A program made the position numbers and the translations under genes. A stretch of 64,000 bases of DNA from Bog-473 sp963843365 (GTDB lineage: Bacteria > Actinomycetota > Acidimicrobiia > Acidimicrobiales > RAAP-2): the NCBI GenBank assembly GCA_963843365.1, contig CAWJKG010000003.1:310001-374000 (forward strand). Direction: 5' to 3'. Below are positions 1 through 8,864 of this stretch, piece after piece. The first letter of the stretch is position 1. Every line of letters begins with the position of its first letter. A model generated the notes under the pieces. That model had not been told where the DNA came from. It saw nothing but the letters and a program-made list of their open reading frames with translations, and did no database searches.

Positions 1-831
1 CGGCGGCCGTTCGCGGCGGCGCTCGACCACAGCCAGCTCAAGCCCGAGTTGCAGGCGGTGTTCCGGGCCACCGGCATCACGTACGGGGCCTGGGTGCCTG
101 TCTGTCCGGACGGCGAGCTGCACGGCGTCCTCGCCATCGCCACCCGGGGCGACTCCATTCCGCAGGAGTGCGTCGACCGCTGCACCGCCCTGGGCCACTT
201 CCTCGAGCTGGCCCTGGCCAACTGGTCCGCCCACCGCCGCCTGGAGGAGCAGGCGACGGTGGAGGAGCGCCGCCGCATCGCCCGCGAGCTGCACGACGGG
301 CTGGCCCACGAGCTCGCCTTCATCGCCAGCAAGACCCGGGGCGCGGCAGCGAACGCGAGCACGTCGCCCGATGCCCGCGCCCTGGCCGGTGCCGCCGACC
401 GCGCCCTGGACGAGGCCCGGCGTGCCATCACGGTCCTCTCGGTCGCCCAGCCCCAGTCGCTCCATGCCGCCATTTCGCAGACCGTGGAGGACCTGGGGTC
501 CCGGCTCGGGGTCGCCTGGGACCTGGAGTTGGCGGACGACGTCGAGGTGCCGGGCGAGGTGACCGAGAACCTGCTGCGCATTGTGCGCGAGGCCATCACC
601 AACGCCGCCTGCCACGGGGCTTCGGGCCACGTCCGGGTCAGCCTCGAGCGTGACGACCAGCTGCGCCTGGTCATCGAGGACGACGGGTGCGGTTTCGATC
701 CCGAGCGCGAGGAGGCCAGCGGCGGCTTCGGCCTCCAGAGCATGCAGGAGCGGGCGGCCTCGGTCGGCGCCGTGCTCAGCGTCGACTCCCTGCCCGAGCG
801 GGGCACCCGGGTGGCGGTGGCGTTCCGGTGA
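1..831 (+). CDS. Sensor histidine kinase, NarL/DevS-like (5' partial)
   Basis: The frame is open from base 1, so the N-terminus lies outside the window; 276 codons are visible. The first ~70 residues look like the end of a GAF sensor domain. A HisKA_3 dimerisation region follows with the phospho-acceptor motif ARELHDGLAHEL, then an HATPase domain with an N-box (REAITNAACHG), a G-box (DDGCGFDPE) and a GGFGLQSMQERA lid. This is the layout of NarL/DesK/DevS-type kinases that phosphorylate LuxR-type regulators. Its stop overlaps the GTG of the next gene by 4 nt, so the two form a coupled two-component pair. The signal sensed is unknown. Confidence 0.9.
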   Translation, partial: RRPFAAALDHSQLKPELQAVFRATGITYGAWVPVCPDGELHGVLAIATRGDSIPQECVDRCTALGHFLELALANWSAHRRLEEQATVEERRRIARELHDGLAHELAFIASKTRGAAANASTSPDARALAGAADRALDEARRAITVLSVAQPQSLHAAISQTVEDLGSRLGVAWDLELADDVEVPGEVTENLLRIVREAITNAACHGASGHVRVSLERDDQLRLVIEDDGCGFDPEREEASGGFGLQSMQERAASVGAVLSVDSLPERGTRVAVAFR

Positions 832-1565
832 GCGCACCCATCACCGTCCTGCTGGCCGACGACCACGCCCGGACGCGTGCGCTCGTGCGCAACGCGCTGG
901 AGCGCACGGGAGACTTCCACGTCTGCGTCGAGGCGGCGGACGCCGTCGGCGCCGTCGAGGGGGCCAGGCGCGAACGACCGGACGTGTGCCTGCTCGACAT
1001 CAACATGCCCGGCAACGGCATCGCCGCCGCCACCCATATCACCAGCGCGCTGCCGGACACCTCGGTCGTCATGCTCACCGTGTCGCGGCAGGACGAGGAC
1101 CTCTTCGACGCGCTGCGCGCGGGTGCGTCCGGGTATCTCCTCAAGGGAATGGACGAGGCCACCATCGGCGACGCGCTGCAGCGTGTGCTGGCGGGGGAGG
1201 CCATGCTGCCCGGCACGCTCGTGGCGCGGCTCGTCGACGAGTTCCGTGACCGCGAGCACCGCAGGGTTGCCGTCCCCGACGGCCAGGCGGCCCGGCTCAC
1301 CGGGCGCGAGTGGGACGTACTGGAGCTGATGCGCAAGGGTGCGGGCACGGCCGAGATCTCCGAACGCCTCTTCGTCTCGCCGACCACGGTCCGCAGCCAC
1401 GTGTCGTCCATTCTGCGCAAGCTCGGCGTGCCGACCCGGGAAGCCGCCATCCGTCTGCTCGACGGCGAGGCGGACCAGGAGCGCTTCCTGCGACCGCAGA
1501 GCGGCGAGCTCGGCGAGGTCCTCGCCCCCGGCTCCGCAGCGGGGGGCCCGCAGCGCCGGTCCTAA
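828..1565 (+). CDS. Response regulator, NarL/LuxR family
   Basis: A 245-aa regulator with a receiver domain (acidic pocket DD at 11-12, phospho-acceptor D57 in LLDINMP, conserved K near 110 in LLKGMDE) and a C-terminal LuxR helix-turn-helix (TGREWDVLELMRKG to VRSHVSSILRKLG). GTG at 828 is chosen because it overlaps the kinase stop (GTGA) and gives a normal N-terminus; the frame stays open upstream only because of GC-rich read-through. It is the likely partner of the preceding kinase. Its recognition helix does not look like that of mycobacterial DosR, so I do not assign it to the DosR-like boxes further along. Confidence 0.92.
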   Translation: MSAPITVLLADDHARTRALVRNALERTGDFHVCVEAADAVGAVEGARRERPDVCLLDINMPGNGIAAATHITSALPDTSVVMLTVSRQDEDLFDALRAGASGYLLKGMDEATIGDALQRVLAGEAMLPGTLVARLVDEFRDREHRRVAVPDGQAARLTGREWDVLELMRKGAGTAEISERLFVSPTTVRSHVSSILRKLGVPTREAAIRLLDGEADQERFLRPQSGELGEVLAPGSAAGGPQRRS

Positions 1566-1575
1566 GCTGGCGCCC

Positions 1576-2964
1576 GTGACGACCACCCGAATCGAAAGCG
1601 ACAGCATGGGGGAGATCGAGGTCCCCGCCGACCGCTACTGGGGTGCGCAGACCCAGCGCTCCCTGCATCACTTCGACATCGGCGTCGAGACGATGCCCAC
1701 GCCGCTGATCAGGGCGTTCGGGATCCTCAAGGGTGCCTCGGCCGCGGTGAACCGGGACCTGGGCAAGCTGGACGGGACGTTGGCCGGCCTCATTGAGCAG
1801 GCGGCGGGAGAGGTGGCCAAGGGCGACCTCGACGAGCAGTTCCCGCTGCGGATCTGGCAGACCGGGAGCGGCACGCAGACCAACATGAACGCCAACGAGG
1901 TCATCTCCAACCGGGCCATCGAGCTCAGCGGCGGGGTCATGGGCTCGAAGACGCCGGTGCACCCCAACGACCACGTCAACATGTCGCAGTCCTCGAACGA
2001 CACGTTCCCCACCGCCATGCACATCGCGGCGGCGGAGGAGATCGTCTTCCGCCTGGTGCCCTCGGTCGCCGCTCTGCGCGACGCGCTGCAGGCGCGGGCG
2101 GTCGAGTTCAAGGACGTCACCAAAATCGGCCGCACCCACCTCATGGATGCGGTGCCGCTGACGCTGGGGCAGGAGTTCTCGGGGTACGTGGCGCAGCTGA
2201 CGGCCGACATCGAGCGCATCGAGCAGACCCTGCCGGGCGTGTACGAGCTGGCCGCCGGCGGCACGGCGGTCGGCACCGGCCTCAACACGCACCCCGAGTT
2301 CGGCGACCGGGTGGCGCGGGTGATCGCGGACGTCACCGGGCTGCCGTTCGTCACTGCGCCGAACAAGTTCGCCGCCCTGGCCGCGCATGACGCGCTGGTC
2401 TTCACCCACGGCGCGCTGCGCACCCTCGCCGTTTCCTTGATGAAGATCGCCGACGACCTGCGCTGGCTGGGTTCGGGGCCGCGCAGCGGGCTGGGAGAGC
2501 TGGCGCTGCCGGAGAACGAGCCGGGTTCGTCCATCATGCCCGGCAAGGTCAACCCGACGCAGAGCGAGGCCATGATCATGGTCGGGATTCAGGTGATCGG
2601 GAACGACATGGCGGTGGCGACCGCCGGCAGCCGGGGCAACCTGGAGCTCAACGTCTGCAAGCCGGTGATCGCGTACAACCTCCTGCAGTCGATCGAATTG
2701 ATGACGGACGCCTGTCGGGGCTTCCGCGAGTTCTGCGTGGAGGGGCTGCAGCCGGACTACGAGCAGATCGATCAGCATCTCCGCAACTCGCTCATGCTGG
2801 TGACGGCGCTGAACCCGATCATCGGCTACGACAACGCGGCGAAGGTGGCGAAGAAGGCGCACAAGGAACGCAAGACCCTGCGCGAGGCCGCGCTCGAACT
2901 GGAGCTCATGACGGGGGAGGAATTCGACGCCGCCGTGCGGCCCGAGGAGATGACCCACCCGTGA
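1576..2964 (+). CDS. fumC: Class II fumarate hydratase
   Basis: A 462-aa protein, the normal length for class II fumarase, which reversibly hydrates fumarate to malate in the TCA cycle. Seen in sequence: the N-terminal DRYWGAQTQRS, substrate-site segments GSGTQTNMNANEV and HPNDHVNMSQSSND, KIGRTHLMDA with the catalytic His, and the superfamily signature GSSIMPGKVNP. GTG at 1576 starts just before the conserved IESDSMGEIEVP. It follows the response regulator by 10 nt and overlaps the next gene by 4 nt. Confidence 0.96.
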   Translation: MTTTRIESDSMGEIEVPADRYWGAQTQRSLHHFDIGVETMPTPLIRAFGILKGASAAVNRDLGKLDGTLAGLIEQAAGEVAKGDLDEQFPLRIWQTGSGTQTNMNANEVISNRAIELSGGVMGSKTPVHPNDHVNMSQSSNDTFPTAMHIAAAEEIVFRLVPSVAALRDALQARAVEFKDVTKIGRTHLMDAVPLTLGQEFSGYVAQLTADIERIEQTLPGVYELAAGGTAVGTGLNTHPEFGDRVARVIADVTGLPFVTAPNKFAALAAHDALVFTHGALRTLAVSLMKIADDLRWLGSGPRSGLGELALPENEPGSSIMPGKVNPTQSEAMIMVGIQVIGNDMAVATAGSRGNLELNVCKPVIAYNLLQSIELMTDACRGFREFCVEGLQPDYEQIDQHLRNSLMLVTALNPIIGYDNAAKVAKKAHKERKTLREAALELELMTGEEFDAAVRPEEMTHP

Positions 2965-3284
2965 GGGAGGCCGTGCTCACCCGGGACGAGGTCGACACCC
3001 AGCTGGAGGAACAGCAGCTGCGCTGGACGCGTGAGGGCGACGAACTCCGGACCACGGTCAGGCTGCACGACTTCGCCGCCGCCCTCGCCTTCGTCAACGC
3101 GGTCGGTGCTGCCGCCGAGGCGGCCAATCATCATCCCGACATCGACATCCGCTGGAACACCGTGCACCTCGCTCTGACGACGCACGACTCCGGCGGCATC
3201 ACACTCCTCGATCTCGCCCTGGCCGGTGTCGTGGACCGCCTGCGCCCCGACGATCGGGACGAGGGGGACGGCGGAGCCGGTTAG
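2961..3284 (+). CDS. Pterin-4a-carbinolamine dehydratase family protein
   Basis: A 107-aa protein of the PCD/DCoH fold. The family dehydrates 4a-hydroxytetrahydrobiopterin after aromatic amino-acid hydroxylation, but many bacterial copies have no known hydroxylase partner. The signature [EQ]xxxHHP appears as EAANHHPDIDI, followed by WNTVHLALTTHDSGGIT, which carries the second active-site His and the family's C-terminal strand. The GTG start overlaps the fumC stop by 4 nt, so it is probably translated with fumC. Its tail overlaps the convergent phosphatase by 4 nt. Confidence 0.9.
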   Translation: MREAVLTRDEVDTQLEEQQLRWTREGDELRTTVRLHDFAAALAFVNAVGAAAEAANHHPDIDIRWNTVHLALTTHDSGGITLLDLALAGVVDRLRPDDRDEGDGGAG

Positions 3285-4027
3285 GCCGCCGGCTCCAGGA
3301 GCGCCGCCCGCAGGCATTCGACCAGCTCCGGTCCGGCACCGAGGCCGGACACGTAGGCCTCCACCGAGCCGTAGGTCGCCTGCACGTGGTCGAGCAGCTG
3401 CTCCATCTGCGCCGGTTCGGCCGAGAAGACCTCGTCGATGTTCTCGAGCGTCTCCCGCGCGTCGGGGTACTTCACAATGAGTTTGGCCCGCAGGCGCAGC
3501 ATCGCCTCGCCGCTCAACGCGTAGTCGGCCACCACCGTCGGCTCGTCCACGCCCAGGAGGGAGAGGACGACGGCCGACAGGACCCCGGTGCGATCCTTGC
3601 CCGCGGTGCAGTGGAAGACGGCCGGCAACGCGTCGGGTGCGGCCAGCACCTCGAGCGCGCCGAGGATCTGGCTGCCGGCGTCACGCACGATCTCGAGGTA
3701 CTGGGTGCCGAGGAGCCCCGGCCGGCGGTCGAAGTCCTGGGCGTCGGGGAGCTCGTCGATGAACGGGAAGTGGTGGAACGCGACGGGATGGGCCTCGACG
3801 TCGAAGCGCCCCCGTTCCAACTCCGTGCCCGAACGCAGGTCGATGACCGTGCGGATGCCGAGCTGGCGCAGCACGGCGAGGTCGGTCTCGGTCAGCTCGC
3901 CCAGGCCGTCGGCGCGGAAGAGCGTGCGCCAGCGCGTGCGCTGCCCACTCCCCGCGTCGTACCCGCCCAGGTCGCGAAAGTTGACCGCACCCTCCAGCGC
4001 GATCCTCCGGTCAAGCGTCTCTGCCAC
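3281..4027 (-). CDS. Tyrosine-protein phosphatase (Tyr_phosphatase3/PtpB-like)
   Basis: A 248-aa protein of the tyrosine/serine phosphatase family that includes mycobacterial PtpB. It has the N-terminal family block ALEGAVNFRDLGGYD, the VIDLRSGTE strand and the P-loop HCTAGKDRTG with nucleophilic Cys at about residue 140. GTG at 4027 is preferred because a GAGGAGG ribosome site lies 9 nt upstream; a longer form from GTG 4063 (260 aa) is possible. It may dephosphorylate phosphotyrosine or phosphoinositides. It is convergent with the pterin dehydratase gene, and nothing in the context names a substrate. Confidence 0.88.
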   Translation of the reverse strand: MAETLDRRIALEGAVNFRDLGGYDAGSGQRTRWRTLFRADGLGELTETDLAVLRQLGIRTVIDLRSGTELERGRFDVEAHPVAFHHFPFIDELPDAQDFDRRPGLLGTQYLEIVRDAGSQILGALEVLAAPDALPAVFHCTAGKDRTGVLSAVVLSLLGVDEPTVVADYALSGEAMLRLRAKLIVKYPDARETLENIDEVFSAEPAQMEQLLDHVQATYGSVEAYVSGLGAGPELVECLRAALLEPAA

Positions 4028-4126
4028 GTCCGTGTGCCTCCTCGGTGCCGGGCCCGTCCTCACCCAGCAGTCTGCACGCCGCGGGGGCCGGGTCAGGCAC
4101 GTCCGCGAACTCCAGGTGACACGGTG

Positions 4127-4699
4127 TCAGGCCACCGGCATGTCCCACAAGGGGAACCAGCGGGCCAGGTCGGGCTCCACCGGCAGGTCGGCCCCCACCA
4201 TGGTCCGGATGCGCAGCTCCAGCTCGGTGTCCCGGCGTTCCTTCTCTGCATCGACAGGAGCGAAGGGGTAGAAGGTCCCGCGCTTGAAGAGGTAGATCAG
4301 GCGGAACGGCCGGGCGTCCTCGGCCGCGTCCGCACCCCGCACGAAGCCGAAGGCCGAGCAGAGCAGCTGCGGGCCCCAGCCGTTGTCCTGCAGCGTGGAG
4401 TTCGCCATGTGGATCTTGGTCACCAGCTCCTCGAGGTCGGTGTCGTCGAGGAGCAGCCAGCCATAGTCGAATTTGTCCTGGGCGTACCCGAAGCCGTCGC
4501 CCACCAGCTCGGCGATCTCCTTCTGGGCGTCGGCCGCCGCCTGGCCCGGGGGCGATTTCCAGCAGACGCCGGCGTGCCCCGAGCTCACCAGTCCGCCCGC
4601 GCTCTGGAGCGTCAGCGCCGCCGTGGGCAGGGCGAACAGCGCGTCGAGGTTGGCCCGGACCGGCTTGGAGCGGCCGAGGATGGTGTCGAAGAGGCCCAC
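4127..4699 (-). CDS. pspAB: PspA-associated protein PspAB
   Basis: A 190-aa soluble protein matching the actinobacterial PspAB family, found beside HtpX and PspA. It opens MGLFDTILGRSKP and carries the family block DDTDLEELVTKIHMAN, followed by a C-terminal region rich in Phe, Tyr and Arg. The biochemical role is not established; the family is known mainly by its linkage to phage-shock genes. It is the third gene of the operon, 15 nt after htpX, and starts with GTG. The context suggests work at the membrane surface during envelope stress. Confidence 0.82.
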   Translation of the reverse strand: MGLFDTILGRSKPVRANLDALFALPTAALTLQSAGGLVSSGHAGVCWKSPPGQAAADAQKEIAELVGDGFGYAQDKFDYGWLLLDDTDLEELVTKIHMANSTLQDNGWGPQLLCSAFGFVRGADAAEDARPFRLIYLFKRGTFYPFAPVDAEKERRDTELELRIRTMVGADLPVEPDLARWFPLWDMPVA

Positions 4700-4714
4700 C
4701 TGCGGGTGCAGCCG

Positions 4715-5671
4715 CTAGTCGGCGGCCGGCCCGGCCTGGCCGAGCTGGCGCTCCAGCGAGTCCAGCTGAGCCAGTCGCTTCTCGAGCGTCGGGTGCGTCC
4801 GGAACAGATTGCCGAAGCTGAAGCCGCCGCCCTGACCCTGCGCGGCCCCGTTGGCGACGGCGGGCGTGAAGAAGAAGGCGTTGAACGGCTCGGCGGCCCG
4901 CAGGTCCTTGGTCGGGATGCGCCCCATCTCCCCGGTGATCTTGACCAGCGCCGAGGCCAGCAGCGAGGGCCGGCCGATGAGCAGCGCGCCCGAGCGGTCC
5001 GCGGCCAGCTCCCGGTAACGCGACAGGGCCATGGTCAGCAGGAAGCTCACGAAGTAGACGACGACCGAGACCAGCAGCACGAGCATCTCGATCCCCGCCT
5101 GGTTCTGGTTGTTGTTCCCGCCCCGCCCGCCGCCCCCGAAGATGTCGGAGTAGAAGAGGACACGGGTCAGCAGCCCGGCGATCATCCCGAGCCCGCTGGC
5201 GATCGTCATCACGGCCACGTCGCGGTGCGCCACGTGGGAGAGCTCGTGTGACAGCACCGCCTCGACCTCGGGCTCGTCGAGACGGCGCAGCAGTCCCGAG
5301 GTGACGCAGACGACGGAGGACTTGGGGCTCCGTCCCGTGGCGAAGGCGTTGGGGATGTCGGTCGTGGCGATGGCCACCCGCGGCTTGGGCATGTCGGCCA
5401 GCGCGCACAGGCGGTCGACCACGCCGTGCAGCTCGGGTGCCTGCTCGGGTGTCACCTCCTTGGCGTGCATGGCGTACATGGCGATCTTGGCGCTGAACCA
5501 GTACTGGCAGAAGATCAGGACCAACGCGATCACCAGCACGAAGGCGTACGAGAGGCCGACCGCGATCAGAATGCCGACGACCAATCCGTAGAGGAGGACG
5601 AGGAAGAACCCCGTCATCAGCATGCGGTAGGTCAGACCCCGGTCCGACTTGATGTTCCGTGAGATGGCCAT
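4715..5671 (-). CDS. htpX: Membrane zinc metalloprotease HtpX (M48B)
   Basis: A 318-aa M48 protease. It has two adjacent N-terminal membrane helices (about residues 16-58), the zinc and catalytic motif HELSH at 142-146, then two further hydrophobic helices around 150-170 and 190-215 and a zinc-ligand region near ELAADRSGA. HtpX degrades damaged membrane proteins. The ATG overlaps the pspA stop as TGATG, so translation is coupled to pspA. Pairing with PspA and PspAB is characteristic of actinobacterial envelope-stress operons. Confidence 0.95.
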   Translation of the reverse strand: MAISRNIKSDRGLTYRMLMTGFFLVLLYGLVVGILIAVGLSYAFVLVIALVLIFCQYWFSAKIAMYAMHAKEVTPEQAPELHGVVDRLCALADMPKPRVAIATTDIPNAFATGRSPKSSVVCVTSGLLRRLDEPEVEAVLSHELSHVAHRDVAVMTIASGLGMIAGLLTRVLFYSDIFGGGGRGGNNNQNQAGIEMLVLLVSVVVYFVSFLLTMALSRYRELAADRSGALLIGRPSLLASALVKITGEMGRIPTKDLRAAEPFNAFFFTPAVANGAAQGQGGGFSFGNLFRTHPTLEKRLAQLDSLERQLGQAGPAAD

Positions 5672-6466
5672 CAGCCGCCCTCACCTCCTGCTCCGGCCCC
5701 GGTTCCTGTTCCCGTTCCCGCCTGTTCCGCCGACGGCAGCGCCGCGGCGTCGCCGTCGGCGCCACCTGTCCCCAACTCGGCCTTCAAGGCCGCCAGCTCG
5801 TTGTCCACCTGCGAGGTGGCCGACACCTTGTCGAGCTCCTTCTGAATGTCGTCGACCGGATGCGTCAGGTCGTCGAGCGCTCCCGAGGCGAGCAGTTCGT
5901 CGATGGCGCCGGCACGCGGCCTGCATGCTGGCGATCTTGTCCTGGGCCCGTTGCATGGTCGCGCCGGCGCTGCGGGTCGAGTCCGAGATACCCGAGACCG
6001 CCTCGCCCACCTTGGTCTGCGCCTCGGCCGCCGTGTACGACGCCTTCATCGTCTCCTTCTGGGTGCGGAAGCGCTCGACCCGGATCTGCAGCTCCTGTGA
6101 GGTCTGCACGAGCTTCTGCTCCTGCTCGCTGATCTGATCGTGTTGCGTCTTCAGCTCGGCCAGCTGCTCGCCCAGGGCCGCCCGCCGCGACAGCGCCTCG
6201 CGCGCCAGGTCCTCGTTGCCCTGACCCAGCGCCGCCTTGGCCTGCGCCTGCAACTTGTCGGCCTGCTTCTGCAACCCCTGGGCCTGCAGCTCGATCCGCT
6301 TGCGCGCCGTCGCCACGTCCGCCACGCCCCGGCGCACCTTCTGCAGCTGCTCGAGCTGCTTCTCGTAGGAGAGGTCCAGGGTGTCGCGCGGGTCCTCCAT
6401 CTTGTCCAGCGCCTTGTTGGCCTTGGACCGGAAGATGTCGCGGATCCGACTGAACATGCCTGCCAT
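5671..6466 (-). CDS. pspA: Phage shock protein A (PspA/IM30), frameshifted in this sequence
   Basis: A coiled-coil membrane-stress protein. The N-terminal frame begins MAGMFSRIRDIF, contains the family block NKALDKMEDP, and runs as long helices to DKIASMQA. One extra G at about 5918 shifts the frame. Skipping it restores RAGAIDELLASGALDDL, the helix conserved in PspA, and a Gly-rich tail ending at 5671 with a TGATG overlap onto htpX. The corrected length is 264 aa. Because the downstream frame, tail and coupling are intact, a sequencing or assembly error is more likely than a true pseudogene. ATG 6466 has GGAG just upstream; ATG 6457 is the alternative. Confidence 0.88.
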
Positions 6467-6544
6467 GGACTCCGAGCATAAGGCCCAGCGGGGGAGGGGG
6501 GGACACCGGGCGGCCCTGGCCAGGCCCGCCGCTAAGGTCACCCC

Positions 6545-7411
6545 GTGCCCGATCGCCTGTGCCTGCTCAGCGTCCACGCGCACCCCGACGACGAGGCCTC
6601 CAAGGGGGCGCCCACGGTGGCCCGCTACCACGCCGAAGGCGTGCAGACGGTGCTCGTCTGCTGCACGGGGGGCGAGGAGGGCGACATCCTCAACCCGGCC
6701 ATGGACACCCCCGAGGTGCGAGCCGACATCGGCCGGGTCCGGATGGCCGAGCTCAAGGCGTCCACGGAGATCATCGGCTACGACGACACCGTCCTGCTCG
6801 GCTACCGCGACTCGGGCATGCCCGACACGGAGGCCAACGCCCGCCCCGACTCCTTCGCCCAGGCCTCCCTCGACGAGGCGGTCGAGCGCCTCGTGGCGGC
6901 CATCCGCCGGGCGCGGCCCCAGGTGATCATCACGTACGGCGACGATCAGACCGAGTACCCGCATCCCGACCATCTCCGGGTCCACGAGATCTCCGTCCTG
7001 GCGTTCGACTCCGCCGGTGATCCGGACCGGTTCCCGGAGGCCGGACCGCCGTTCGCCCCCTCCAAGCTCTACTACTCGGTCTGGTCGGGGGAGCGCTTCC
7101 GCCGGATCCACGAGAAGTTCGTGGAGCTCGGCATGGAGTCACCGTTCGACGACAAGTGGCTCACGCGCATGACGAGGACGGAGCCGTTCACGACGACGAT
7201 CGACGTCACCGGCTTCACCCACGTGCGCGCCGACGCGCTCAAAGCCCATGCGACGCAGGTCGACCCGACGTCGAAGTTCTGGTTCGGATTGCCGCCCGAG
7301 GTCATGGAGGGCATCCACCCCGTCGACGAGTTCCGCTTGGCCCAGAGCCGGGTCGGACCGCTCGACGTCGCCGAGAACGATCTCTTCGCCGGGGTCCGCA
7401 CCGCCGGCTAA
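6545..7411 (+). CDS. mca: Mycothiol S-conjugate amidase
   Basis: A 288-aa LmbE/PIG-L-like zinc deacetylase, the exact length of mycobacterial Mca. Zinc motif HAHPDDEASKG is at 11-21, followed by CTGGEEGDILNP and PHPDHLRVHE, which carries further metal and active-site residues. Mca cleaves mycothiol-toxin conjugates to GlcN-inositol and a mercapturic acid. The paralogue MshB is the main alternative; SKGAPT after the HPDDE motif and the overall length favour Mca. It implies a mycothiol-making actinobacterium. GTG start; it ends with a 4-nt convergent overlap. Confidence 0.9.
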   Translation: MPDRLCLLSVHAHPDDEASKGAPTVARYHAEGVQTVLVCCTGGEEGDILNPAMDTPEVRADIGRVRMAELKASTEIIGYDDTVLLGYRDSGMPDTEANARPDSFAQASLDEAVERLVAAIRRARPQVIITYGDDQTEYPHPDHLRVHEISVLAFDSAGDPDRFPEAGPPFAPSKLYYSVWSGERFRRIHEKFVELGMESPFDDKWLTRMTRTEPFTTTIDVTGFTHVRADALKAHATQVDPTSKFWFGLPPEVMEGIHPVDEFRLAQSRVGPLDVAENDLFAGVRTAG

Positions 7412-8019
7412 GCCACCGGGCCGAGGAAGCTCCAGTCGATCAGGCCGGCGCTCTGCAGCAGCACGACCACGACGGCGGTCGCCAGCGCGCCGAGCAGCAC
7501 GATGGTGACCAACACCCTCCCCACCCCGCGCCGCGGCCGCTGGGCCGCGTGACGCCGGCTGGCGCGCGACTGCACGGGCTCGACGGGCTCGACGTCTTGC
7601 ACGTCCACCGCGGGCTGCTCGGGCTGCTCGGGCTGCTCGGGCTGCTCGGGCCGTACGGCGGGCGTCTCGACAGTCAGCAGTGCCGTTGCCGTTCCCGCCG
7701 AGGGCGGTGGCGGCTCCCAGTCGTCGGGCGGTCCCGTCACCTCGCGCATGACCGTCTCGAGGTCCTCGAGGGCCCATCCCTTGACCAGGAGCGGCGTGAC
7801 CGAGCCGATGCCGCGCAGGGTCAGCACGACGCAGCCCGGCCGTTCCTGGATCTCCCACTGCGTGATCCGCCCCCAGCCCATGTGCTGTTCGGCCCGCCCC
7901 GGTCGCCGGATCGCGATCCCGTCCGGCGACAACGTGATGTCGAAGACGTCGGCCTTGCGCCTGCGCTGTCTCGAGAGGATCGAAACGCCGCGGATGGTGG
8001 TCGTCGTCGAGGCGTCCAT
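7408..8019 (-). CDS. Tail-anchored membrane protein of unknown function
   Basis: A 203-aa protein I do not recognise. The N-terminal ~90 residues are a compact beta-rich domain (FDITLSPDGIAIRR ... HMGWGRITQWEIQ ... VVLTLRGIG) that looks PH-like. A Pro/Glu/Gln-rich linker with a perfect QPE repeat follows, then a basic stretch and one C-terminal membrane helix (RVLVTIVLLGALATAVVVVLL). The ATG at 8019 overlaps the deacetylase stop by 1 nt (TGATG), so it is translated from the upstream operon. It is probably a cytoplasmic domain tethered to the membrane. Confidence 0.75.
   Translation of the reverse strand: MDASTTTTIRGVSILSRQRRRKADVFDITLSPDGIAIRRPGRAEQHMGWGRITQWEIQERPGCVVLTLRGIGSVTPLLVKGWALEDLETVMREVTGPPDDWEPPPPSAGTATALLTVETPAVRPEQPEQPEQPEQPAVDVQDVEPVEPVQSRASRRHAAQRPRRGVGRVLVTIVLLGALATAVVVVLLQSAGLIDWSFLGPVA
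7612..7647. repeat. Four perfect 9-bp tandem repeats (GGGCTGCTC)
   Basis: Four head-to-tail copies of GGGCTGCTC on the + strand. On the minus strand they encode the Gln-Pro-Glu repeat in the linker of the tail-anchored protein. Perfect identity at the DNA level suggests recent slippage, so linker length may vary between strains. Confidence 0.9.
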
Positions 8020-8864
8020 CAGCCTCCGGCCCGGGCCAGGTCGCGGAAGGGCCGGTACCCGATCAGGATCGCGCCGGCCTCGTCGAGCGAGCGCCGGACC
8101 CACGTCTCGTCGCAGATGATGCGGTGGTCGTCGACCCTGGCCTCCCAGTCGTCGGTGGCCAGCGAGCGGAGCTCGGCGCTGTCGACCGCCGGGTGGAGGT
8201 GGAGCTCGGTCACACCGGGCCGGAGCGTGGCGATGTCCCGTTCGAACGTCAGGCGAGAACCGACGCCGGGCACCAGGCGGAAGTGGTCGGGGAAGACGGC
8301 GCCCTCCTCGGCGGCCACCGTGCGCGCCGGGAAGCCGAGGAAGCGCTCCATGGCCGCGCTCACCATGCGCAGCGGCAACCCGAATTCCAGCGCCAGCTCG
8401 AGGTAGACGTCGAAGAACTCGGGACGCATCTGGAGTGTCCCCATGTGCGCATCGAGGTGGCTCACGTCGAAGCCCCAGAGGATGGCCCGTTCGATCTGCG
8501 CCCGGCACTCGCGCCGCACCTCGTCGAGGTCGGCGTGGTCCCAGACGTCCTCCACGGTGCGCGGGAAGCCACCGTCGCCCCCGAGGAGCGAGGGTGCGTG
8601 CGTGATGGGACCCCAGCGGTAGAGCTCGTACTCGGCGTTGACCGTCAGGTGCACACCGATGTCCTCACCCCTGTAGCGGCTGCTCGCCTCGCGGGCCCAG
8701 GGACAGGGCACCATGAGCGTGGCGCTCGTGACCGTGCCGGTGGCGAGACACTCGAAGACGCCCACGTTGGCGGAGTGGCACGAGCCGAGATCGTCCGCGT
8801 TGACGATGACCAGCTTGGCGTCGCCGTCGTACCCGAGGCGCTGGGCCAGGTTCGGTTCAGTCAC
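8019..8864 (-). CDS. ChbG/HpnK (YdjC-like) family carbohydrate deacetylase
   Basis: A 281-aa deacetylase-fold protein. Evidence is the N-terminal VIVNADDLG with metal-binding Asp residues, IGVHLTVNAE with a metal His, SHLDAHMG and ELHLHPAVD. The family removes acetyl groups from substrates such as chitobiose or hopanoid glucosamine. The substrate here is not predicted: no chitobiose or hopanoid genes are adjacent. It overlaps purE by 8 nt at its start and the tail-anchored gene by 1 nt at its end. Confidence 0.85.
   Translation of the reverse strand: MTEPNLAQRLGYDGDAKLVIVNADDLGSCHSANVGVFECLATGTVTSATLMVPCPWAREASSRYRGEDIGVHLTVNAEYELYRWGPITHAPSLLGGDGGFPRTVEDVWDHADLDEVRRECRAQIERAILWGFDVSHLDAHMGTLQMRPEFFDVYLELALEFGLPLRMVSAAMERFLGFPARTVAAEEGAVFPDHFRLVPGVGSRLTFERDIATLRPGVTELHLHPAVDSAELRSLATDDWEARVDDHRIICDETWVRRSLDEAGAILIGYRPFRDLARAGG

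Noticed and set aside
828..1565. The NarL-type regulator as the DosR of the island
   Set aside because: It lies 41 kb outside the island and its recognition helix does not resemble DosR; kinase plus NarL-type regulator pairs are very common.
3386..5251. A 621-codon plus-strand open frame
   Set aside because: It is antisense to the phosphatase, pspAB and htpX, all well supported.
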